Notes: generated by a model from the sequence alone, not told the origin. A stretch of DNA of 63,739 nt from RGIG2134 sp964461115 (GCA_964461115.1 CAYWSX010000013.1:1-63739), one strand, 5' to 3'. Positions 8,294-16,767 are shown, numbered from the stretch's first letter. Made by a program: numbers and translations.

Positions 8294-8746
8294 ATGGGAC
8301 GAAAAATCTTATCATCAAACAGAAAAGCCTATCACGAGTACCTCATTTTCGACAAATTTGAGGCAGGAATTGTGCTGACAGGAACTGAAATCAAGTCGCT
8401 GCGCAAAGGCGGAGTGAACCTCAAAGACAGTTTCGTCAAAATTCAAGACGCAGAAGCTTTTTTGTACAACTGTCACATCAGCCCTTACGAGCAGGGAAAC
8501 CGCTTCAACCACGAGGCGGAGCGCGTGAGAAAACTTCTTCTCAACAAAAAAGAAATCCTCAAAATGCTCGGAAAAATTAAAAAAGAAGGTTACGCTATCA
8601 TTCCGACAGAACTTTTTTTGCAAAACGGATGGGCAAAGATTGAAATTGCGCTGGCTAAAGGTAAAAAACTGCATGACAAGCGCGACAGCATTAAAGAAAA
8701 ATCTGTAAAACGTGATATTCAAAGAGCGGTAAAGATTAAAGGGTAG
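8294..8746 (+). CDS. smpB: SsrA-binding protein SmpB
   Basis: Binds the tRNA-like domain of tmRNA and delivers it to stalled ribosomes for trans-translation. The 150-residue length is normal. Recognisable blocks are NRKAYHEYLIFDKFEAGIVL near the N-terminus, GTEIKSLR (about 30), SPYEQGNRFNHEAER (about 63), the core GYAIIPTELFLQNGWAKIEI (about 98), and the basic tail DKRDSIKEKSVKRDIQRAVK, which becomes helical in the ribosome. The start has no Shine-Dalgarno sequence but a TATAAT box 6 bases upstream, suggesting a leaderless message. The ssrA gene is not in this window. Confidence 0.97.
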   Translation: MGRKILSSNRKAYHEYLIFDKFEAGIVLTGTEIKSLRKGGVNLKDSFVKIQDAEAFLYNCHISPYEQGNRFNHEAERVRKLLLNKKEILKMLGKIKKEGYAIIPTELFLQNGWAKIEIALAKGKKLHDKRDSIKEKSVKRDIQRAVKIKG

Positions 8747-8787
8747 CGAACTTTTTGGAGCGGAGCGCTCATAAAGACCTGAAGCCT

Positions 8788-8930
8788 GCCGTCATTCTGA
8801 CGGAGCGCAGTGACGGAAGAATCTGCTGCTTTTCCCGCCGAGCGCTTTTAGATTCTTCGGGCTCTGCCCTCTGAATGACGCGGGAGAGAAGGGCTCTGAA
8901 TGACAGGGGGCGAAATGCTCTGAATGCCGG
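8788..8930. repeat. Dispersed palindromic repeat, family A
   Basis: A complete unit (GTCATTCTGACGGAGCGCAG ... GAAGAATCTGCTGCTTTTCC ... AGATTCTTC ... CTGAATGAC) with a decayed tail copy. The rest of the 8747-9001 gap holds no gene. Confidence 0.9.
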
Positions 8931-9001
8931 AAGAAAAATAACACTCGACGGATTCAATTGGCAAAATTTTGTAAAATTTCACTGTTAATATTTGTTAACT
9001 A

Positions 9002-9030
9002 TTGGAAATCAACTTTTTTGGAAGTATAAT
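9002..9030 (+). promoter_or_regulatory. Sigma-70 promoter of the bamA-tsaE-tsaB operon
   Basis: TTGGAA (9002-9007), 17 bases, TATAAT (9025-9030). The predicted start near 9037 leaves a leader of about 40 nt with AGAGGA (9064-9069) in front of the open bamA frame. Confidence 0.75.
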
Positions 9031-9077
9031 TTTAATGTACCCGTTTCCTGTCGCAGGGTGCACAGAGGAATAGCACA

Positions 9078-11132
9078 ATTAATAATTTTATAAATAAATA
9101 CAAGTTTATAGGGATTGTTATAGCTTTGCAGCTTATTTTTCAGAGCTGCACGCCTTCTTATGCGCTGAATTTGAACCCGTTCAAACATACAAAAAAACAG
9201 CCAAAAACTGAAAAGCAGACTGAAATACAAGGCGAAACTCCGATTTTTAACGACAGCTCATCGGAATCGGGTGAAATTCCTGCCGTAAACCAAATACCGG
9301 CCGAATCGCTCCAAAACAACAGCGAAGACAAGATTTATACCCCTGAACAACTCGAAGAAACCGTAAACAAAACAGACCCGAATGCCGTTTATATCAAGGA
9401 AATTCAGTTTGACGGAAACAAACTCATAAATAATTCTCAAATGTCCAAAATGATGCAAATGCAGTCAGGAGACGTATACAGCCGAGAGATAGTTCAGCAG
9501 GGACTCAAAAATATTTACCAAATGGGCTACTTTACCGAAAAGCTGAAAGCTATGCCTGTCAAGATTGACGAACACAACATAATCCTGAAAGTCACGGTAG
9601 AAGAGAATATTCCGGTAACAGGCTTTACGATAGAAGGCAACGAAGCCCTCACAGCAGGTGAAATCACCGGCGCGGTATCCAACCTCAAAGGCAAACCGCA
9701 AAATATGCTTCTGATAAACGAGGCTATTTCAAACATAGAGCAGCTTTACGCCTCAAAAGGCTATATCTTGGCACGAGTAACAGCCGTTCACGACGACCCC
9801 GACGGCATTATCAACTTCGAGGTGGCAGAAGGGCACATAAACTCAATCGCTATCGAAGGTAACAAAAAAACTAAAGAATTTGTCATCGAAAGAAATATTC
9901 TTTCAAAGCCCGGGCAAATCTATAACGAAAACCAGATAAAAGCTGATTTAACAAGGCTTTACGGCACACAAGCATTCAAGGATGTCACAAGAAGCATTCA
10001 AAAAACCGACTCTGACTCCGATATGTACGATATAACAATAAATGTCGAAGAGCAACGAACAGGAACGATTTCTGTCGGCGGCGGTGTGGATACTGCAACG
10101 GGTTTGTTCGCAACCCTCGGTTTTGCAGAAAACAACTTCCGCGGGCTGGGACAGCGCGTTTCGCTTAATGTCATGACAGGTACGGGTATCATGCTCAACG
10201 ACCAATCTATGCTGAATCGTGCAAATATTCAGTCTGAATTGAGTTTCTTTGAGCCGCGCCTACGAGGCACAGACAACTCACTTCTTTCCAAAGTTTTCTA
10301 CAGAGACTTTGCCAGCTACCAGGTGCCTTTGGCGATTGAACGCCGTTACGGCTGGGAAAATACACTTTCAAGACCTCTAAACGAGGCAAGAACGCTACGC
10401 GGACAAATCAGCCTTGGAGTTGAACACGTAAGCGTAAGAGAAGGGGACGCAGGACAAGTCAGAAACCTATTCTCACAGCACAACATACCTATCTCAGAAC
10501 GCGCAAAACAACTTGAGGGCGGACTTTTCATAGGTATAGCACCGAGCCTTGTGTATGACACGCGCGACAACTTTACAAATCCAAGAAACGGCGTCTTGGC
10601 GTCACTCAGATTTGACCAAAACGTAGGCATAGACGACATCGGCAAGACCCACGGTAAACTTACCGCAAGTTTGAAAAAATATTTCCCTGTAATGAAAAAA
10701 TCGAGTTTCTCTTTGAGTGCACGCGCGGGCGGAAGGCTATACGGCGATATGCCTGAGGTAATGGCATACAGATTGGGCGGTCCGTACACAATCCGCGGTT
10801 TCAGAATGAGCGAAGTCGGCACTGGCGACGGATTTATGATGGCGTCTGCTGAGTTGCTGACACCGCTTTTATTCCTCGACAGAATTGAAAAAGTAAAATT
10901 CATGGATAACATAAGATTAGCATTCTTCGCTGACGCAGGTAAGATGTTCCACAACTCAGTGAGCAACGATATGTACAACAGACCGGGGCAGGCAATTTCA
11001 GTCGGCATGGGCTTGAGAGTATTTGTACCGGGCGTAGGTCCGTTGAGCGTAGACTGGGGCTATCCGCTCACCAACGTGGGCGCAGGCAACAGACGCGGAG
11101 CGTTCACATTTGGTGTGGGTGAGTTCTACTAA
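9078..11132 (+). CDS. bamA: Outer-membrane assembly factor BamA/Omp85
   Basis: Inserts beta-barrel proteins into the outer membrane, so the cell is diderm. Counting from the TTG at 9126, three POTRA domains (about 80-160, 160-235, 235-310; cyanobacterial Omp85 also has three) precede a 16-strand-type barrel (about 325-668) with the L6 motif as YTIRGF (about 560) and a terminal aromatic VGEFY. Start choice: TTG 9126 would cut through the signal peptide and has no ribosome binding site. The frame is open back to 9036, and an ATT at 9078 sits 8 bases after AGAGGA and gives a textbook signal sequence (INNFINKYKFIGIVIALQLI, then QSCTPSYA). I therefore mark 9078, an unusual AUU start. tsaE overlaps the stop by one base. 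Confidence 0.93.
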   Translation: MNNFINKYKFIGIVIALQLIFQSCTPSYALNLNPFKHTKKQPKTEKQTEIQGETPIFNDSSSESGEIPAVNQIPAESLQNNSEDKIYTPEQLEETVNKTDPNAVYIKEIQFDGNKLINNSQMSKMMQMQSGDVYSREIVQQGLKNIYQMGYFTEKLKAMPVKIDEHNIILKVTVEENIPVTGFTIEGNEALTAGEITGAVSNLKGKPQNMLLINEAISNIEQLYASKGYILARVTAVHDDPDGIINFEVAEGHINSIAIEGNKKTKEFVIERNILSKPGQIYNENQIKADLTRLYGTQAFKDVTRSIQKTDSDSDMYDITINVEEQRTGTISVGGGVDTATGLFATLGFAENNFRGLGQRVSLNVMTGTGIMLNDQSMLNRANIQSELSFFEPRLRGTDNSLLSKVFYRDFASYQVPLAIERRYGWENTLSRPLNEARTLRGQISLGVEHVSVREGDAGQVRNLFSQHNIPISERAKQLEGGLFIGIAPSLVYDTRDNFTNPRNGVLASLRFDQNVGIDDIGKTHGKLTASLKKYFPVMKKSSFSLSARAGGRLYGDMPEVMAYRLGGPYTIRGFRMSEVGTGDGFMMASAELLTPLLFLDRIEKVKFMDNIRLAFFADAGKMFHNSVSNDMYNRPGQAISVGMGLRVFVPGVGPLSVDWGYPLTNVGAGNRRGAFTFGVGEFY

Positions 11133-11593
11133 TGAAAAGTTTTTTGTGCAAGAATTTGAACGAAACTGAGGATTTGGCTAAGAAATTTGCTGATGTCGTC
11201 AGAAAAAACGGCTGTTTCGTCTGCATGTTCGGCGATATCGGCGCGGGTAAAACGGCGTTTGTAAAACTCGCCGCAAAGCACCTTGACGTGCAGGAAAAAG
11301 TCACAAGCCCGAGCTTTGTAATCCTCAACGAATACCACTCAGGCGCGATTCCGATTTTTCACTTTGATCTTTACCGCCTGGAGAGCGAAGGCGTAAAAAC
11401 AATACTGGATGAGCTTACGGAGTATGCAAAAGACGGATACTTGACTTTTGCAGAGTGGGCAGAGTTTTCTGAAGGTGAAATACCGATGGAAAGATTAGAA
11501 ATCCGAATTAATTATATCGGCGAAACCGAACGGGAATTCGAGTTTACGCCATTCGGACAAAAAGCTGAAGAAATTCTGGAGAAATTGCAATAA
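11132..11593 (+). CDS. tsaE: tRNA threonylcarbamoyladenosine biosynthesis ATPase TsaE
   Basis: P-loop ATPase that works with TsaB and TsaD to make t6A at position 37 of ANN-decoding tRNAs. 153 residues; Walker A GDIGAGKTAFVK (about 32-43), SPSFVILNEYH (about 62), and HFDLYRL then FAEWAEF (about 108), all typical of TsaE. Its ATG overlaps the bamA TAA as TAATG, and it couples to tsaB the same way, so the three genes form one transcript. The frequent family neighbourhood tsaE-tsaB is preserved; tsaD is not in the window. Confidence 0.96.
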   Translation: MKSFLCKNLNETEDLAKKFADVVRKNGCFVCMFGDIGAGKTAFVKLAAKHLDVQEKVTSPSFVILNEYHSGAIPIFHFDLYRLESEGVKTILDELTEYAKDGYLTFAEWAEFSEGEIPMERLEIRINYIGETEREFEFTPFGQKAEEILEKLQ

Positions 11594-12270
11594 TGAAATT
11601 TTTGACGTTTGACACATCTCTTGATAAAACCTACGTGACACTTTTCGAAAACGAGGAAACTTTGGCGTCAAAAACAATCGAAAACCACGACGACAAGTAC
11701 CATTCAGCGTTTTTAATCGCAGAAATTGCAGAGATTTTAAAAGCAAATTCACTCAAAATGCAAGACATCGAAGCAATCGGCGTAAACGCAGGGCCGGGAA
11801 GCTTTACAGGGATAAGAGCCTGCATTACGATAGCGCGCGTTATAGCACAGCAGCTCGAAGTGCCCGTTGTGAGTATTTCATCGCTTGAAATCCTCTCAAA
11901 ACTCAATGAAACCACGCTTCCTTCTCTTGTTTTGATGGACGCACGAAAAAACATGTGTTATTTTGCAGAATACGACAAAATTGAAAATGGCGGAAAAGAA
12001 TTACAGAGCGCGCATTTAGAATCGCTTGAAACACTTTGTGCAGATGACAAAACGCACAAAATTATTACGGACGAAGTTATGAAGAATTTTCTTAAAGAAA
12101 AAGGGGTTAAAAGCACCTGCTATACAGATAAAAACGCTGACTTGGGCAGGCTTTTGGGACTTTTAACGCACCAAAAGCTTACATCGGGAAAAAGTTTTAA
12201 CTGGGCGGAGGCAAAGCCGATTTATCTGCAAACGCCGTCCATTTCGACACCGAAAAAATCGCTGATTTAG
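11593..12270 (+). CDS. tsaB: tRNA threonylcarbamoyladenosine biosynthesis protein TsaB
   Basis: Inactive ASKHA-fold partner that scaffolds TsaD and TsaE in t6A synthesis. 225 residues: FDTSLDKTYVTLFE (4-17), the family signature GVNAGPGSFTGIRACITIAR (about 63-82), then SISSLEILSKL (about 95) and DARKNMCYFAEY (about 115). The ATG overlaps the tsaE stop (TAATG). The C-terminal third is diverged and ends in a Ser/Lys-rich tail, as is common in TsaB. Confidence 0.95.
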   Translation: MKFLTFDTSLDKTYVTLFENEETLASKTIENHDDKYHSAFLIAEIAEILKANSLKMQDIEAIGVNAGPGSFTGIRACITIARVIAQQLEVPVVSISSLEILSKLNETTLPSLVLMDARKNMCYFAEYDKIENGGKELQSAHLESLETLCADDKTHKIITDEVMKNFLKEKGVKSTCYTDKNADLGRLLGLLTHQKLTSGKSFNWAEAKPIYLQTPSISTPKKSLI

Positions 12271-12287
12271 CAAGAGGAGGACATTAA

Positions 12288-13154
12288 ATGTCAGATACAA
12301 CATTAAATTGGTCAAAATGGCTTTTAAAGTCTAGATTTGATTACATGTCACCCGAGCAAAAGGAACAGACGCTAAAGTGGCTGCTCACTGTACGTGACGC
12401 TGTTTTGCACAATGCTAACATTCGCCCGACCGACACTGTCATCGACATCGGAACAGGCACGGGGCTATTGGCTTTCGGCGCATTTGATTTTATTAACGAA
12501 AACGGTAAAGTGATTTTCTCAGACAAGTTTGAAGACTGCCTGAGCGTCTGCAAAAGCGTAGCTGACGAACTAAAAATCTCAAAACCATATGAAATGGTCG
12601 TCTCCGACTGTGCAGACATAAAACTCCCGTCAGAAAGCGTAGATAGGGCGTTAACACGCTCTGTACTGGTTCATATTTTAGACAAAAAACAGGCATTTTC
12701 AGAAATCCACAGAATTTTAAAACCCGAAGGGGTATACTCGGCGTTTGAGCCTGTAATCCGCTCCAACACTCGCTGCTGGGAGCTTGTTCAAGAAAACGAA
12801 CTCTCTGATTATGCAGATTTCAAACGCGCTGAAGACGAGTGCTTGACAGCGCTTGATGATCCGCTTTCGAATTTTGACGAAAACACAGTTGCTCAAGACC
12901 TTGATGCTGTCGGATTTTCCGACGGGATTGTAGACAAGCAGGTTGTGGAGTCAAACTACGCAGTGCAGCCGGGAATGGTTGAAACTTGGCTCACAACGCC
13001 GCCAAGCCCCGGTGCAAAGACAATGAAAGAGAAATTTTTGACTTATTTTGAAGAGCCGAAGGTTGAAAACTACATGAAAGAGCTTCAACAGGCGCTCGAC
13101 AACCGCATGGTGACTATAAAGTCGAACGTTTTGTATATTCGCGCGGTGAAATAA
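12288..13154 (+). CDS. Class I SAM-dependent methyltransferase
   Basis: Rossmann-fold methyltransferase of unknown substrate, 288 residues. Motif I VIDIGTGTGLLAFGAF (about 48-63), an acidic motif II residue in IFSDKFEDC (about 75), motif III-like VVSDCADIKLP (about 104), and HRILKPEGVYSAFEPV (about 141) match the UbiE/Methyltransf_11 pattern. GAGGAGG precedes the ATG, 17 bases after tsaB, so it is likely the last gene of the bamA operon. Nothing indicates whether it acts on a small molecule, tRNA or protein. The C-terminal 100 residues are helical and family-specific. Confidence 0.88.
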   Translation: MSDTTLNWSKWLLKSRFDYMSPEQKEQTLKWLLTVRDAVLHNANIRPTDTVIDIGTGTGLLAFGAFDFINENGKVIFSDKFEDCLSVCKSVADELKISKPYEMVVSDCADIKLPSESVDRALTRSVLVHILDKKQAFSEIHRILKPEGVYSAFEPVIRSNTRCWELVQENELSDYADFKRAEDECLTALDDPLSNFDENTVAQDLDAVGFSDGIVDKQVVESNYAVQPGMVETWLTTPPSPGAKTMKEKFLTYFEEPKVENYMKELQQALDNRMVTIKSNVLYIRAVK

Positions 13155-13189
13155 GTTTTACAAGAAATAATTAGAGCCGGCGCGAAGGA

Positions 13190-13540
13190 AAGAGATCCTG
13201 ACCCTTCGGCTTTGCCTCGAGAGACAGGGTCACAGACATCGCCTTTCAGGCTCTGTCGTTCCCTTTGTCAAGTAAATTCAGGATGACAGTCTATTGCAAA
13301 AAGCAAAGAGCGCTTCGTCATTCTGACGGAACGCAGTGACGGAAGAATCTGCTGCTTTTCCCGCCGGGCACCTTTTAGATTCTTCGGGCTCTGCCCTCTG
13401 AATGACGGGCAGTAGGGCGCTTTTAGATTCTTCACCCTAAAGGGTTCAGAATGACGAGGGAGAGATGGGTTCAGAATGACGAGGGAGAGATGGGTTCAGA
13501 ATGACGGGGGAGAGATGGGCTCGCAATGACGGAATGCGGT
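13190..13540. repeat. Dispersed palindromic repeats, families D, C and A
   Basis: Starts with a roughly 95-bp family-D element (CCTGACCCTTCGGCTTTGCC ... GGCTCTGTCGTTCCCTTTG), then a C half, the TCTATTGCAAAAAG linker, one full family-A unit (about 13318-13412) and three short tandem copies of TTCAGAATGACGAGGGAGAG. The rest of the gap shows no gene. Confidence 0.9.
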
Positions 13541-13655
13541 TGACTTTTTAAAATTGATTATTAAAGTATAAAAAACGCCTCATACAAATAGACGTAGCAG
13601 GCTTTTTAAGGTTAGGTCATAATAAATGAGTATAGTTGTAATATTTTGGTAAATT

Positions 13656-14150
13656 ATGCCCTTTAAGTACAGACTTCAAAAAGTAGTTGAATTCAGAATT
13701 CGCAAAAAAGAAGAACAGCTGCAAGTCGTGATTAAGGCCCAGGCGGAAGTTCGGCGAATCGAAGGGCTGATTGAACAAAATAACCAAGCTATAATGCAGA
13801 CCCGCAAAGACATGCGGACGGCTGACCCGATGATGTATGAAAGCTATGACAACTTCCTCCAGCACCTGTACAAGGTAGGAGAACAGCTCGAAATGCAGAA
13901 GCAGGAAGCGATTAACATCCTTGAATACGAGAAATCCGTACTCGTTGAACGCGAAAAAGACGTAAAAATTCTCGAAAAACACAAGGAAAAGATGAAAGAA
14001 GCATACCTGGCGGAAGAAAAAGCCGCGGAACTCAAAAGACTCTCCGAAGTCGCCGTGCAAAAGCATTTCCGCAAAACCAAGGAAAAACAGGAAGACGATT
14101 ACCTCGAAGAACTCGCACAATTAGAAGGATACAGCGAAAATGAATATTAA
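13656..14150 (+). CDS. fliJ: FliJ-like flagellar export coiled-coil protein
   Basis: Predicted central-stalk component of the flagellar type III export ATPase (FliI/FliJ). 164 residues, almost wholly a two-helix coiled coil; it opens PFKYRLQKVVEFRIRKKEEQ, the FliJ pattern (F.fRLq.vl..r...e...), and continues with long Lys/Glu heptads. The length is close to the usual 140-150. The next frame starts 11 bases before its stop and encodes a FliK-like protein, then a hook/rod protein, which is a flagellar context and supports the call. No clear ribosome binding site; a TAATAT box lies 12 bases before the ATG. Confidence 0.8.
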   Translation: MPFKYRLQKVVEFRIRKKEEQLQVVIKAQAEVRRIEGLIEQNNQAIMQTRKDMRTADPMMYESYDNFLQHLYKVGEQLEMQKQEAINILEYEKSVLVEREKDVKILEKHKEKMKEAYLAEEKAAELKRLSEVAVQKHFRKTKEKQEDDYLEELAQLEGYSENEY

Positions 14151-14859
14151 TTCAGCAACAGCTGCAGAAAAATCAAACAGCGCAGCCGCTTCAAAATCAG
14201 AACAAAGCGAAAAAGACGAAAATCAGGCGCAAAGCTCGTTTACGGACGAATATAAATTACTGTTGGCACAAAACGGCCTGAATTTGGGCATTACTGACCA
14301 AAATATGCTGATGGCGATTGCAACTCAGAACGGCACTAATAAATCCGAATTTCTCGGCTATGCAAACAGCTTGCAGTCAGTGCGTTCGGCGTTCAACTAC
14401 GATACGCTGACGATTTCAAAAGATGACGCAAGATTTTTCAGCGATATGGTCGAAAAAACAGACTACGTTGTAGCTGCAAACGGTGACGGTGCAACCTTTC
14501 AGGCAAATTTACTAAAGGCTGTTTCAAACGAAAATACAAAAACGCTTAAATCATCAGAGGTTTCAAAATCCCTGATGAACCTCATCGAAGAAGCCTACAA
14601 GACCGGAAAACCTGCCAGAATCGATTTTGACAACAACGTATCGGTAATTTTGAGAATAGGACGAGACGGGAAAGTCTCGGCAGACTTTATCCCCGGAGAC
14701 AAAGCGGTGGAACAGTATTTGAAGAATAACATCGGCTACTTAAAACAGAGTTTTGAAGACCAAAACCTCGAGTACGGCGACATTATGTACAAACCGTACA
14801 ACCAAAACGGCGGCAAACGCCAGCGCAACAACCAAAATAACAACGGAGGGCAGCAGTAA
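14140..14859 (+). CDS. FliK-like hook-length-control protein (C-terminal domain recognised)
   Basis: 239 residues. The N-terminus (1-45) is Ser/Ala/Lys/Gln-rich and probably disordered, as in secreted hook-length rulers. The segment about 165-218 (VSVILRIGRDGKVSADFIPG ... YLKNNIGYLKQSFEDQNLEY) resembles the FliK C-terminal Flg_hook domain, which switches export specificity once the hook is complete. The tail is Gln/Asn-rich (QRNNQNNNGGQQ). It is shorter than most FliK proteins (often over 350). It overlaps fliJ by 11 bases and the following hook-like gene by one base (TAATG). Assignment rests on the domain pattern and the fliJ-fliK-flgE-type order. Confidence 0.65.
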   Translation: MNINSATAAEKSNSAAASKSEQSEKDENQAQSSFTDEYKLLLAQNGLNLGITDQNMLMAIATQNGTNKSEFLGYANSLQSVRSAFNYDTLTISKDDARFFSDMVEKTDYVVAANGDGATFQANLLKAVSNENTKTLKSSEVSKSLMNLIEEAYKTGKPARIDFDNNVSVILRIGRDGKVSADFIPGDKAVEQYLKNNIGYLKQSFEDQNLEYGDIMYKPYNQNGGKRQRNNQNNNGGQQ

Positions 14860-15692
14860 TGAATGATGCTTTTATAAACTCGCTAAATACGCAAAAATCA
14901 ACAAACGCTTGGATTGACTCACTGACGCAGAACATGGCGAATATGTACACTCCCGGCTATCGTGAAAGCGCGATAACGTTCAAAACGTTTTTGACAGGGT
15001 CGCTCGCAGACAGCCATATGAAAAACCTCGGACAAGGTAAATCAATCCCCGGCACAAGCAGTGAGAACGTTTTCCTCGAAGGCAACGGCTATTTTATGCT
15101 GAGACGCCCTGACGGAAAAGTCGCTTACTCCAGACTTGGCGAATTCCGTTTTGATTCTGAGGGTATATACAAAAACGCAGGCGGCGGCGAGGTTCAAGGC
15201 TTTATCCTGAACGACAAAGGCGAAATTATGCAAGGCGCAAAGCCTCAAAACGCAAACATATACGAAGACACCGCTCTTGAAGGAGGCGCAATCAACCTCC
15301 CGACAACAAACATCAAGATGTGGATTGACCCGAACAACGGAAAATACCTCGGCAAATACGAGGAATTTGAAATCAAGGACGACGGTATAATTTACGGCAA
15401 ATCTGACGCAGCGAAAACATCAGTGCCGCTTTACAAAATTGCAGTTATGAACTTCCACAACCCTGAAGGGCTGTTTGAGGTGCAAGAGGGCGAATTTATC
15501 GAGACTGACGATTCGGGCAAGGCTGTTTTTGGGCGCGCGGACGTACGCGGAGGACTGATTGAGCAGTCAAACGTCGACCTCAAAGCAAATATTTCTTATT
15601 TCCAGCAGGCGAAAGTCCAGTTGGATATGGCAAACAAGATTATTTCAACTAACAAACAACTACTTGAACAAGCACTGGGCTTATTGAGCTAA
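14859..15692 (+). CDS. Flagellar hook/basal-body rod family protein (FlgE/FlgF/FlgG-like)
   Basis: Structural subunit of the flagellar rod or hook. 277 residues: the N-terminal helix contains NTQKSTNAWIDSLTQNMANM (about 9-28; compare the family signature A..ldv.a.NlAN..T.Gy) followed by YTPGYRES; the middle includes FLEGNGYFMLRRPDGKVAYS then RLGEFRFDSEGIY, the FlgE/G fingerprint; the C-terminus (LKANISYFQQAKVQLDMANK ... LLEQALGLL) matches the rod/hook C-terminal helix. The size fits FlgF/FlgG better than a full hook protein. One-base overlap with the FliK-like gene. Which subunit it is cannot be settled here. Confidence 0.88.
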   Translation: MNDAFINSLNTQKSTNAWIDSLTQNMANMYTPGYRESAITFKTFLTGSLADSHMKNLGQGKSIPGTSSENVFLEGNGYFMLRRPDGKVAYSRLGEFRFDSEGIYKNAGGGEVQGFILNDKGEIMQGAKPQNANIYEDTALEGGAINLPTTNIKMWIDPNNGKYLGKYEEFEIKDDGIIYGKSDAAKTSVPLYKIAVMNFHNPEGLFEVQEGEFIETDDSGKAVFGRADVRGGLIEQSNVDLKANISYFQQAKVQLDMANKIISTNKQLLEQALGLLS

Positions 15693-15715
15693 CTTTGTCA
15701 TTTCGAGCCATTTTC

Positions 15716-15850
15716 AACATCCCGTCATTCTGAGTGAGCGGAGCGATTGAAGAATCTGCCGCTTTTCCAGCCGGGCACCTTTTAGATTCTTCGGGCGTTG
15801 CCCTCTGAATGACGGGGGAGAGAAGGACGCGAAGCAACGGAAGAATCTTT
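15716..15850. repeat. Dispersed palindromic repeat, family A
   Basis: A full unit (GTCATTCTGAGTGAGCGGAG ... GAAGAATCTGCCGCTTTTCC ... AGATTCTTCGGG ... CTGAATGACG) plus an extra GAAGAATCTTTCTC half. Confidence 0.9.
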
Positions 15851-15956
15851 CTCAATTATCGTCGCAACCAGCTCAAAATCTACAAAGCGCTCAATTTAGC
15901 CAAGGCTTTATTCACAACCCGATTAACATCTCCGCGCGAAAGCTCGGAGATTTATT

Positions 15957-16760
15957 TTAGTAGTTCATTGCACGCTCTTGGAGGACTTTTTCTGCACAAT
16001 TTGCTCTTTCAGAATTAGAGCCGCCCTTACAGCGAGACATATCGGAATAAGAGCACACCGACTGCCCCGACTCCTCTTTAAATTTACACATTTCAGCCCC
16101 GAACGGAACCAATAGCCCGGGCGCTAAAACAAACCCGTTATTACTGTTAACAGCCATAACCGACGCGGTTCTAAAATAAAATAAGTCACGCCCCGACTCA
16201 TTTGGCCCTGCCATTCCGTTAATATCAATCTTTAAATCAATACCGGCTCCTTGAGAAGACGTGATACTTGCACCATCCGCCGTAACCATCGATGGCTCTG
16301 TATTATTACTATTGGCATACTTGTATGTTGAGGCTTGGCAATCTGTACCGTTGTTGTTGAAGCAAAATTTGGCAACTTTTAAATTTTTTGAGAGCAAATA
16401 AAGCTGTTTTTCGCCCTTAGATTTAAATGTACGATTATCAATCGGGTTTGCGTCATTCCAGCCCGCACAATCATAGTCGCCGGCTGAACACCCCTCGGTA
16501 ATCGGAACCATTTTGAACGCCTGCTGTACTGACGCGTATACTTTTATTAACCGCGTTGCAAAAACATGCTTCTGGTACTTAGACATAAGAGTCGGAATAG
16601 TTAACGCTGCAATAATACCCACAATCGTAAGTGTAATTAACACTTCGGCAAGTGTAAACGCCATTTTTTTGAGGCTCAGTGTTGATTTTGCTGAGTTATT
16701 TGAAACAAAATCATCAAAACTTAGAGTTCCGGCAAGTTTTATACCCGAATATCTATTCAT
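15957..16760 (-). CDS. Type IV pilin-like (prepilin-type N-terminal methylation) protein
   Basis: 267 residues. A long 33-residue leader ends in SLKKMA, directly followed by the class III signal FTLAEVLITLTIVGIIAALT (about 35-54) with the essential Glu at position 5 of the mature protein. The residue before the cleavage site is Ala, not the classical Gly. The soluble part has several Cys (CSAGDYDC, CFNNNGTDC, CKFKEESGQSVC) suited to disulphides outside the cell. A pseudopilin or minor pilin of a type IV pilus or type II-like system is likely. It is last in the aroF-glycosyltransferase-pilin operon, 7 bases after the previous gene, with AAAGGTGG before the ATG. A similar protein lies at 59672-60483. 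Confidence 0.88.
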   Translation of the reverse strand: MNRYSGIKLAGTLSFDDFVSNNSAKSTLSLKKMAFTLAEVLITLTIVGIIAALTIPTLMSKYQKHVFATRLIKVYASVQQAFKMVPITEGCSAGDYDCAGWNDANPIDNRTFKSKGEKQLYLLSKNLKVAKFCFNNNGTDCQASTYKYANSNNTEPSMVTADGASITSSQGAGIDLKIDINGMAGPNESGRDLFYFRTASVMAVNSNNGFVLAPGLLVPFGAEMCKFKEESGQSVCSYSDMSRCKGGSNSERANCAEKVLQERAMNY

Positions 16761-16767
16761 GAGAGCT

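Noticed and set aside
9035..9073. 12-codon upstream frame (MYPFPVAGCTEE) before bamA as a leader peptide
   Set aside because: The promoter TTGGAA-N17-TATAAT places the mRNA start near 9037, inside this ATG, so it would not be translated as such.
10346..11008. Long minus-strand frame opposite bamA
   Set aside because: Antisense shadow: the plus strand has POTRA and barrel motifs throughout, and the reverse frame has no ribosome binding site or domain pattern.
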